Part shown: positions 46,401 through 58,400 of the stretch, piece after piece
Layout: every line of letters starts with the position of its first letter
How positions within the stretch are numbered: the stretch's first letter is position 1
NCBI GenBank assembly: GCA_964017195.1
Contig: OZ024898.1
Coordinates: 12,663,557 to 12,727,556 of the forward strand
Length of the DNA stretch: 64,000 nt
Direction of reading: 5' to 3'
DNA from: Siderastrea radians
Taxonomy: Eukaryota > Cnidaria > Anthozoa > Scleractinia > Rhizangiidae
Made by a program: the position numbers and the translations under genes
The notes under the pieces: generated by a model
Database searches by the model: none
The model's input: only the letters and a program-made list of their open reading frames with translations
What the model was told of the DNA's origin: nothing

Positions 46401-49400
46401 GACAGTTTTTTTTTTTACAGCAAGGAACTTCTCCACCGTGATGGAAATGAGCAGCCTTCAATTCATAGCCTGCGAGTTATTTGCAGGGACAATAAGTTGA
46501 ATGATAATAGCTGTCTTAAAGACTATTTGTAGTCACATCTTCAAATAATATTTGGAAATAATATTTGAAATTATATACAATGTGCAAACATAAATATTGA
46601 AAAAATGGGCTGTAGCTGATTGATGATGAGCTTCTTAAGATTAAAGGTATATGGTAATTCAGCTGTCTATAACATTTACTGTTGCTTTAGATCCATGTAA
46701 TACTCACAAAAATCGCAATGATGAAACATCTTCGAAGGTTTCCATAGAAACGTTTTTTATTTCGTTAGTGGAGAGTGCACTGCGGGAATTAAAATAAAAT
46801 AATCGCAATCTATTGTTAATGCTTCTGGCACGACAAAATTAAAACTTGCACTGAACAATGAGAAGTCTCTGACATAAATACAATGCTGGATCTTTTAGAG
46901 GTATCTAGGCATATCAGTACGCATGCTTTTGGTGTGTTTTTCTTTAATCTTCAAGTTATTGATTTGCATTGTTATTTTCCCTTTGGAGTTCCATTCTACA
47001 GTTCGTTTTAGGAAGCTGTTAAAGGAATGCCAGCTCAAGTTATTTTTACAGTGCGGCTACACGAACCGCGGTTGCTTAGCAATATTCTGAGACAAGTTTT
47101 TCAAATTAACCAATCAGAAGACGAGTTGAGAACAATGAAATGGCTACAAATTAATTCTCGTTGGCCAGTTCATACTGTGAAGCGCTTAATGTGTTTAGAA
47201 CCTTCGACACCCTTGAAGAGTTGCTCTCAAAATTTTGTCTGTTTGGCCTTAGTTCGTGTGGTAGCACTGTAACACGTTTACGTTTGACAAGGACTTGGCA
47301 AAGAACAAAATATTATATCGGAGTCAGCGACAAAGAAACTCTTTACGGCAGAACTAATTCGTCAGCAGCTTGTTCCCACAAACAACGCAAATTGCGATGG
47401 CTAGCAGTTTTTCCACAGCTGTCCGTTCTCTTGATTATAAACACGGACATTCAAGCAATAATTTCTAGCTTTTATTTCATTCTTATTTTAAGTGCTTTCA
47501 GCTTTGCTCTTATTTCGTAATGTAAAACAAACACCAACTGTACAAGAAGTCGTGTTTACCAAGTGCGTTGTATTTTTCTCAACGAAACTTTTCCCATACT
47601 CAAGAAAATTGCAATTATCAACTTAAATTAAACATCAACGTTTGAGCCAAGTGTAGGAGTTTTAAATTAATAATTGTTTTTTTTATAACTGGCGAGTGGT
47701 AAAAGTGCTTTTGAATATTAAAAATAATTAAAAAGGGCTACTAGGACAATGAGACGGAGAGCGTTTCAATTCAGCTTTTGTTAACGTAGAAATATCAAAT
47801 TGAATCTCAGCCAATCAAAAACCGCCATTCCCACGGTCATTTGAAGTTGAACGGTATTTGCGTGACCGTGACCGGACTGTGAAAGCAACTGGATCAAAAT
47901 TCCAATGAGAGCGCAGTGAAGTGATCTTTTGAGCTGGCTGAACTACGAGGATTGACGACAGAGTAAAATGCAGTCGTTGAGCCTCAGAGTTCCTGTGATG
48001 TGTTATTGAGTGGCCAAGAAAAAAAAAACAGAAAAAAAGGCCATTTCCAAAACTTCAAGTATTATCTACTGTCGTCTGTGATGTACAAACGGAGCCCACC
48101 CAGACAAAATTTAAGTCCAATTTCATGGGTATCGTAGGTTCAGACTAAATAGAGCATTATATAAATTTTCTCTGTCGACACGTAAAGAACAGCTTTAAAA
48201 TTGGGAAAATGGTTACTGGAATCTCGCTTCAAAATTGACAGGTTTCTTGTGAGTTTGAACAAAAGTGCATTTCCGAAGTTAAATATTTATGTCTACTAAC
48301 ATAGACAAGAGTTTCGTCCTCCCTTTGAAGATCCCTTCGGGTAGTTCCTGGATTTTGTTCTCCGACAGATACCTTTGACAACCAGAAAGAAAAACTTATA
48401 AGTGAATGACAAGTAATAATTAAAACCAAAAAAAGAGTCGACAACAGCTACCTGAATACCCCGCGCCGAAAAGGACCACTTACTTCCTCAGTCAGTCACG
48501 CACTCATGTATGCATGCACGCACGCACGCACGCACGTACTCAGTCACTCATCACTCACTCACCCAATGTGATGTGAAGCTATGTTCTGTTTTGCATGTGT
48601 ACTAAATCATAAATGTTAATGTAAAAAGAATTCACACAAGGGTTATTAAATGGATTGAAAATAAAAAAACAAAACAAAAATATAAATACCCAGTTTAAAT
48701 GGACTATTACTTACAGATCAAATAATTCCGACAATCCACGGAACTGGTCACGATGGAGCCTCGTTATCTTATTGTGGTCCAATTTCCTGATATTATACAA
48801 AGTAATGATCATAACTAATTATATTGAAGCTGAGGTTTATGACGGAAATAACAAAGTGTCAGTCTTTGTTAGGATGAAATATGCCAATGACTACCACATC
48901 TGTACTTATATTTCCGTCTTGGTGATAAGAACTCTTAAATACTTAAATTAAATTTCAATCCGTGCATTACACCAAAAAAAGGGAAGCCTCTGATGAATTA
49001 GGCCGAAATGGAGCGAAAGGTTGAGATAAAAATGAACTAAAAATTATCGTCACTTACAATGTCTCCAACTTAGTCATGTTACCGAAGACGTCAGATGGGA
49101 GCTCATCAAGTTCGTTATGTGGCATGAACCTGCAAAATGAAAAGAACAGTTCAGGTTTAACCAAGCTACTCGGTACACGAGAGGCTAAAAATTGATATCA
49201 GTAAGTGTCACTGAAAAAGGACAACCGTTCCCTCTGATCCCTAAACCGACCGCCTTGTGAATTTCTTTTATTGAGCTACTAGTATTTAAATTTCAGGATA
49301 CTGAAACTTCCGATCATACCTTAGCCGATCAGACATGCAAAACGAAACACAACAAAATTGCGGTTTTGGATCTTGTTTGTCAATACTACTCACAGCAATT

Positions 49401-52400
49401 TCAGGGTAACTAGGTTGGCAAAAATCCCTGATGGTAGACGCTTCACCTTGTTGTTAGACAAATCCCTGTCGACCCAAAAAGAAAATTAAGGCTATGTTGA
49501 CACGGTGCAGTTCTCATATGGTTCCGGTCCAGGACGGGACCGGACCGGATTGGGTCTGTTCAATGGTACCATTCCTTTTATCAGCATCTTTTCACACGGG
49601 TCCGGTCCGGTACCAGTCCAATACTGAATCAACACGAGTACATCAGCTGTTCCTACCAGTTAAGCATGCGCAGAATGTATGAAGCAGTTTCAAAGTGGTA
49701 CCTTACTGGACAGATGATGATTTGTCGCTGCTATTTTTCTGGAGGTCCTGTGTGAACAGAAAACCTATCCAGACCGATTTTCGGATTGAAACCGCACCGG
49801 AACCGTTACGTGTGCGCATAGCCTAAAGGTCCACTGAGTTTGGACATAACCCTACGCAAGCGCACAGCCAGATTCTTCTTGAACTGGCAACTATAGACAA
49901 CTGTTTCGTGTCCTCAGCAGGCATGATGACGGGTCCTAAACAAGGACAAAACAGCTACACACAGCTACCACTTCACGGTTACTTGACTGTGTGCATACAT
50001 AAGGATCTGGCTAAGCCTCAGAAATGTATTTCTGGTCTTCTGGCTCCTTGTTTGCTTGTTTGTTTGTATGTGGGGGGAGGGTGGGAGCGGTAATTGTTTG
50101 AGTTTGGTAGGGATCTCGATTAATTTAATTATTTTCCTGAGTAAAAAGAATGTTAGGGCAGCGTGTTTCTTGGGAGGTGTGGAGGTTTATTTAAGGGTGA
50201 GGTGAAAGTGTAAGGAAGGGTGTGGTGTTTAGACACTGAGGCTCGCTTGATCAGCGGGTTGGTGTCCTGAAACCAAACCGCTGACAAACGAATGCTTGAA
50301 AAGCTGCGCGTTTCAGTTTTTTTAGTTCCTGAAAAAGCTGACGTAAGCTATGACAGTGACTATGATATTGCATTCACCTGGTTCCTTTTGAGGATTAAAA
50401 AAATGAACAACATGGCTAAATTTCGGCCTTAAATTTGCTAGTTTGATAAACCGATACAGCAACCAATACAGAGTGCTCAGCACTCCACACAAACAGAGAA
50501 TGGTATGCCTCTGATCACACAAAGGACTTATTTGCTCTGATTTCCTTTTCTTTTTGTTCGGACAGAATTTTTATTTTAGATTTGCGTCGGTTTTATTTTT
50601 AAGTTATTCGTTTCGGATTTTTCCTTTATATACTCCTTTTTTTATCTTTAATTGCCAAAACAGCAATGTTCTTGCAAGAGACAATACTCAAGAAAAATAC
50701 CTTATATTGCAATTTAAATAGCAAAATCACGCAATTTCGTAAATTCAAGAAAAATTATTTAACACCACGAAGTTTACATTTTCAAACGAGTCACGAGTGG
50801 GAAGTCACGCTTCTAGTAAAATGTGCCCAACATAAATATATAAAACCACGGCCAGACAAACAGATTTAAGCAAGAGCTGTCCTTTATGGCTCTTGATTTG
50901 AATTAACAATTAATAATAGCTAACAAGTGATGGTCACGTCCCAGCGGACTCATAAAACTCTCGATTTCATTCGCTAGTCAAAATTTGCACGCCCGGGTAA
51001 AAAGCCGTCTCATAGCCAAGATGATTTTATTGCGGTACAGAAACCCAGGCTTACCAAACAAGATTCGCAGACTTAGGGCCTGTTTACAAGGAGGGATGGT
51101 TACCCTAGCAAGCGGACTAACCCTAGCAGAAGGGTCAAAGATAGCCCAGGTTTACAAGCAAAATTTCACAGGTAGGGTAACCCTACCGCCCGGGACAAAT
51201 TAATGCGCTTGGTAACCGCACACCGTTACTAAGGGTATGGACACAAGTAGAAAGTTTAACCCGGGTAGGCGGGTTAGCCCTAACTGGAGTGTTTACAAGG
51301 GAAAAAAGTCAACCCGCCTACCAGGGTAACCCTGGCACGCAGATAGGGTAACCGGCCTACCCGGGTAGCCCTAGCTGCCTTGTGAACACGACGAAGAAAA
51401 AAAAGAGGAAATGTGTGAATGCTAGGATAACCTGCTTGCTAGGGTTAACCCGCTTGCTAAGGTAACCCTCCCTCCTTGGCCCTCCTCCCTCCTTGGCCCT
51501 TGGATTTGAATGTCATGATTTGCCCATGAATTTGCCTATAAGCAGGCAATGGTGAATGAAAGTCGCCCAAAAAATTGGCCCCACAGCGAATACCGACTTT
51601 CTATAATTTCAGATCAACGATGTTTGAATTTCCTTTATCATGAGATGTTCCCCAAATCAAGACAGTTACCTTGACAACCGAGTCAATACTGGCTCGGACC
51701 TGTACATCGTACTGCAACTTGAGTCCGTACACTACAACAACGTTATGCCTCTTTACATTTCAGGAAGTAAATATAATTTGCTCTGTAAGCTCATCCTATC
51801 GGCGAATTTCGCTCGGCATTATTCGATCAAATTCAAATCACGACCAGCGAATCACATCCGGCCAATCGACTTAAAAAAAAAAAACCGGCACGCTACGGAA
51901 AAATTCCGCTTAAAAATCTGTTGAAAACTTAATTTCAGATGTCCGCTCATGCCCGCGTGTCGCCCGTAGTTTACTCTTTATATTAACATTGCAATATTCA
52001 TTAGCTTTTTGACCAATCAGGGCGTGCGTAGAATATCCACGATATATATTTTTTATTTCTCAACTTTGTATTAACGAAGCGTTCTCGGGATTAAAATTTT
52101 TCTTACGAAGCTGTATAAGGACGCTAAGTAACTAACTGCAATAATGCCTGTGAAATAAGGATTTTTAAAAAAGCTAAATTCGCAATACTCACAGTTCTGA
52201 CAAATTCCTAAGATCTGCAAATAGTTTTGAGTGTAATGCCTTGATGTTGTTCTCGTGTAACCACCTTAGACAACATAAATGCGGCGATAATTAGTTGAAT
52301 TACTAACTAATAATAATTAAAAAACAAGAATAACCAGGTGCTTTCTCTCTGTGTCAGAAGATATCAAATGCCTGAATGGTTTATGTTACATACGAGTGAA

Positions 52401-55400
52401 GGCAAAACCAGTAACACAGACCGAGGTCAATTTACACGTGACTAGTATCCTGTTCACTCAAGAAAGACGTCTGAACAGAGTTTAGTTGGACTTCTTACGG
52501 AGACCCCTCCCAAACAATTTGAGTTAAGGTCACTGACTAACGTATCAACAGTGCTAAAGTTTAAGACCTTCCTAAGCCATTAGGGATGACTTCTATTACA
52601 TACAACGTATAAAAATTGGCCGTGTTCAGAAAGATACACTTGATGACGAAATGGACACAGACAAACGGGAGGACCACTTCTATGTTCTCCTTCATAGACG
52701 AGATGACGGAGAGTTGAAGAGAGGAGTACAAGAGGGTACAAAAGAGGACACAGAGTGGAAGGGAGAGATATACACCTTATTCCAAAATGGGGGAAAATGC
52801 ATTACTCTTTTGTCTCATTGTTAATTGGCCCTTGTTGCCTCGATCCCAACTGCAGAATTCAAAGGAATATTCGGCTTAAAACGTGGCAACAAGGGCCAAT
52901 TTAACATGGAGACAAAAGAATAATGTATTTTCCGCCATTTTGGAATAAGGTGTATGATACCCTCCAGTGTTGACCTGAGCTTATCAGAAACAGCCTTAGA
53001 CACCGACTTCTTTCCGGAAAAAAGAACAAACAGCGTCACACCTGCACACCTTCACGCCAAGAAGATTGATTGAAAGTGAGATCAATCAAACAAAAATGTT
53101 GTAAAGATTACCCCCATAAACGTGGTCATAAGACCAGTAGAATTGAGTACTGTTGAGTCACTTAAGGTAGATTCAGGTTCATTAATCAATTAACTAATCT
53201 AAATAACTATTAATTAACCACTAAATATTTTAGTCGCTTAATAAATTACCTAATTAATTATTAATTGCCTAGTTAACTAGCGATTAGTTTGGGCCCAGGA
53301 TTATCAGTAGTTTGTGTGACGGGATTGTCGACACGTAAGAAGTCCTGGAAAGGACCGCAGTTGTTGACACCGTATGACGTTTAACGACCCTCAGCAGTGG
53401 TCAGTTGTAAGAGACCGTGGCAAAACTGCAAGGCGTGCTAATTGAACAACTAGTTATTTTAACATGAAGTTAAACTTCTTCACTCACAGTTCATTTAATT
53501 CCCTCAACCCACGAAACAGACTTTCATTTAAGTGCGTGAGGTTGTTGTTGTTCAAGCGCCTGTTTCAAAAATACAGAGTTAAAGAAAAAGATTTTGTATT
53601 AGATTTATATTTGACTATTTCATGTAAAGATACAATATAATCTACCATACTCGATCAACAAAGTATCAATTCTTTATATACAAGCGTAGGGGAACTTGGA
53701 GATTACTCGTTGATTCTCAAAAAAAAAAACCCTAAGCGTATCAGTATGATATATAAGAAAGAGAGACTTCCTGCTTACAACCGGTTTAGCTTTGTATTGT
53801 TGCTGAAGATGTTTGGAGGCAAGCTTTGCAACTTGTTGAATTGCAGATACCTACACAATAAATGCATGAATTAATATATTTTAGTGTTTTTAAATAACAT
53901 TTAATTTTTTTGTGTGTTTTTTTATGGAAGGTTATCATACGTTTGGAAGTTTCCCCTCACTGCTTCTCCCATTGTGTGCCTTTTTTCTTTCTTTTCTTTC
54001 CTTTTCTTTTTTTTTTTTCGTAGTCGACGAAGTGGCTTTAAACTTTGACATAAAATTACAGGTCAAGAGAAATGTGAATCGTAATACATTTACATTAAAA
54101 TTCGATTGATATGTTAATCCCGAAAGGTAGGCAGACAGACAATTGCAAAGGCGGTTAAGCCTGGGTAGTATTAGTAGATCACGAATTTTGTTTAATCGTT
54201 CAAATCCGAGAGGTGAATATGCACGATTATAACTGCTGAGTGGGGCAACTTACTACACTGTTTAATTTGAAGGAAAACTCCGATATAAGGTAGATTTTTG
54301 ACTTTTTCCCACAAATTATAAGGGAAATTTGTTTATATACCGAACACATCTTCCGTATCCATTAGTACTTCGTTATATGGGAGTTCCACTGTCATTTAAA
54401 AGGCACGAAACTGACCGATAGGGCACCTATACTCGGTCGACACTCAGCCAACAGGCAGTAGACACTCAGCTGATACTGGGTCGATAATCGACCGATACTC
54501 GACTGATACAAGGGGGCGATATGTCGACCGACTATCGACAAATTATCGACCGAGTATCAATCAAGTGTAGACCGAGGTTTGAGCGAGTATCGATCGAGTA
54601 TCAACCGATATGTCGGTCAATAGTGTCGGCCGACGGTAGCCATAGTACACATGATCCGAAAACTCACGTTTTTCCTCACAATTAAACCCGTATAAGGGCG
54701 ATTAATTTATAGGTCTTCATATTCCATTCCTACCTATTCATCTTGAATTAACAAATAGCAGTAAAATACTACCCTCTGTAACTTTTCTAAATGAGAGTAA
54801 TGTACTTACAGATACGTTAAATTCTTCAAGCCATGAAACACACTTTCGTCCAACTGGGTCAGATTGTTGTCGTTTAAAAGACTGCGTTATTTAAAAATAC
54901 GTCATTATATTAGTGTCCATTTAAAGAAGGCTGGTTTCATTCAACAACCCAAAAATGTTTTTATGGCGCGTTTAATAATTTCAACGCGCCCTCCAGTGAA
55001 ATTGGATAAAAAGACTAGTACATTTGATTTGTTAATTCCCCAGACAATTGAAAAGACGTATTTTTATATCAAACATGGAAACTTCTTTTGTTAGAAAATA
55101 TATCAAAAAAGTATTCAAGAAAAGTAATCCATTCATTGAATTCGAGAAAATAATGTTGAAAACAACGAATTTTAGAGTTTTGGAGCGCTAAGCTAAACTT
55201 TGGCCATCACAGTAAAAACAGGTTAAATTTGAAAGGCAGCTTTTGTAGACTATTGCCGTAAAACTAAAGCCATATATCGTCTGTCAATGAATCTAACAGT
55301 TTACCCACTTCCTCGTTCCAATCCTACCCGTCAGTTTATACTTGAGTGATTTGACTTTGTTAATTAAATAAATAATGACTTACATAGTCTCTAGCTCAGG

Positions 55401-58400
55401 ATTGTTGTCAAATATTCCAGGAGGCAATTCTCGCAGCCCATTGCTTTCCAACCACCTTCCAGAAGCAATATACAAAACACTCGTCACGGTGAATTTAAGA
55501 CACAACATTTACTAAGATGAGAACTTTGGTATCCTACTATAATTTGTTCTAAGATTGGAAATACTAAGAGTTAAAATATTAGACAATGATTTTATAGTTG
55601 TTTAGCACATGTTATGTTTTAAGGAACCCCCCACATTTACCTTACGACTTCAAAGTACCTTTTTAAAAGGTGCAATTTAATTCGGTTCTATACACTATAA
55701 ACATTCATGTTACACAAGGAAAGGCCGGGAGGACATCAGAAATCCACTTATACTTACTTCTTTTATGTTCTTAGATTGCAGATTTGTTTTGCTGTTGGAC
55801 TTGAGATCAACAACGCTTAAGCACTGACAAAATAACTTATAGCTGCTGCTGAGTTTTTTGCAAACTCAACCTGAAAAGGGTTACCCATGGAACAGGGAAC
55901 CCAAGAAGCAGGAAGTCTTCATCCTCTCTTGAATTGAAAATTTACGCTTATGCAGTTTGGGGTTTCTTAGAACAAACGGGCACTCGGGGCCAAACGCAAA
56001 GCATTGTTGGGATCCGTGATTATTTAATAACGAGAAGCAAAAAGAAAAAATGGTCGAAGAGGAAGAAGAAGAAAGGTAAAGATCTAACGTGATCAAAGGA
56101 AAAAAAAACTTTTGTAGCTAAATCCTAACGGAATTCAAAACGTTGCTTGAGTTTTATGTAACAGGGCTCTAAACAAAAGCTTAAAAGCAAAATAGAAATC
56201 TGCGTCATCCTTGCTCTCGTGCTAAAGCTTTAGTCCTCTGCTGTGTTGGTCACCAGTCTTCATCCACCCTCCGAGCCGAACAGAATTTAATTTTGTTCTG
56301 TTTACTTACAGGGTCTCCAGCCCAGTGTTGCTATCAAGAATGCCTGGAGGTAGTTCTTTCAGCTCGTTGTCAGACAAAAATCTATCGACAGACAATTGCG
56401 ATTTGTCAATATCTGTTAGATAAGGTATTAATTTTAATACATTACACACTTAGCTAAAGTATTGGAAAGAGTTGCAGAATCGCTCAAAACTTCTAACTAC
56501 GAACTTCATGATAACACTGAATTGTCATAATCAAGAGTCCAATCAAACTGAAAACAAAAAAAATTCGCACACTTCGTAAGTAATTTTTTAATTTGAGGTG
56601 ACGATTTTCGGAAGCGAAAGAGCTATTTTGCATAGCTAGTTGGTTTCTTCCTGATTAAAAAACCCTCAATGTCCCAAAACAGTATAATCCAGTAAAAAAA
56701 TGTCATGTTTTACTCAAAATGTGTGCTTCCACTCTGTGGCTCATCGAAGAATAATTGAAGACGAACAATCATAGATCATGATATACAACATGTTTTGGGA
56801 GAAGACTTCCCCACATTTATTCGCAAAACAGGATTTTTGTGGAGCTATTGAAGCTGAGTGATATGATTTAGCACTCTCCGAGGTGACAACTTTTAAAAGC
56901 ACGTTATTGGAACAAATGAGCACATCTTGGCAGTTATTTTAAAAACGCCCATTAAGTTACGCCAGATCACCTGATCTGCTTTTACTTTGCTTTGCAAAAT
57001 CTTCTATTAAAAGTTATTTCATTGTGAATAACTGAAATTAAAAGTTTCACATAATACTCTTTCGCCTTCAAAAGTTCATACTGCATTGTTAAAAAAGGAA
57101 GGAGAAGCTTCACAACGCATCAACAGACGAAGTTCTAGGAGTATATAGTGACTACTGAAGCTATTAGACTACTGTCGGATTTGAGCAAATGTACCCAGTT
57201 GTCCAGTTAAAGTTACTTACAGCCCCCATAATACTTCCTTAAACAAATGTTCGTCATGAGACTCTGGATTCAACCCCCCTGGCACTTGAGACCAATCGTC
57301 TCTTCTAAAACCAAATAAAAGCATGGTGGTAAATATCAGGTTAAAGGGCTATGTCACCAATTTTTAGCATTAATTTCAGAAGCCAAAAGTCATGTTTGTA
57401 ATGAGGAAACCCAAAATAATGGTCTACTAGTACAATTAAACTGTAAATAAGTGCCTTTGGCCACGTATGGTCAGGATGGAAACGAATTGCAACTTGAAAA
57501 AAATCGGGCCGCTGTTTTTCAAGCTTTCCCTGCTGTCTAGCAAAAACCTTTATTCGCTGATTAAATTTTATTCTCCTTTCAAGAATTCACTTCATTTCTT
57601 CTTGGAGTTCTCTGAAAACCATTTTGTAGAGAAGAAAATGCTCTTAGTTTTGATTTAAGCGGAATTTGACACCAAGGTGACAAAAATACCTGTGTTATAG
57701 ACCCTTTAACTTACTGACCTAAGAGCATTATACCACTGTCACCGTGGTATAGAGAGGGTGTGACATTGTACCCCTCTCCACCTTGGCTGTTTTGCTGTGT
57801 TACGATATTTTTTGATGTTTCCACCGTTGTTAATCAGCCTGTTATGTCCTCTAAAAAAGGTTAATCATTTTCATGGCGTTGCGGCGGGTCTCTGACGTCA
57901 CCCAAGATGCTGCTGTTTTGTTGATTTCTCACCTTTTCAACATTGAAGTGGCTCGTTTACCAGGAAAGTAAGGATATTACTGAGTTGAATAGTTTGTTAA
58001 TTTTTTGGCCTTTTTCTAAAGCGTGCCTTTTTATTCAAAAATTATTTGACCTCAAAATACTTATCACTCCAAATCTTTGACACATATTCACCCATCCCAC
58101 AAACTTTTGTAGTGTGATATTCCTAAGAGATGAACAGTAATTTAGAGCTACCGGGAACGGTAGAACGCCCCAGGGTTAGTTGTTATCCGTGATTAATTGA
58201 TTAATGATTTATTTACTTACGGCCAGCCCAATAGAGAATTGTTTTCAAAAACTCTTCGATCCAGTTCCTTCAGCTGGTTGTCATTCATGTTTCTGTGAAC
58301 ATACATACAATCACAACTTGGAGGTAACTTAAGTATTGAATAATAGGCCACAACAATACACCCAGCTTGTTCAATTAGGATAACGTTGCTTTCTTTTATA

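Noticed and set aside
47027..47520. Plus-strand frames of 81 and 119 codons inside a receptor intron
   Set aside because: No recognised family, no repeat support and no splice context; probably chance.
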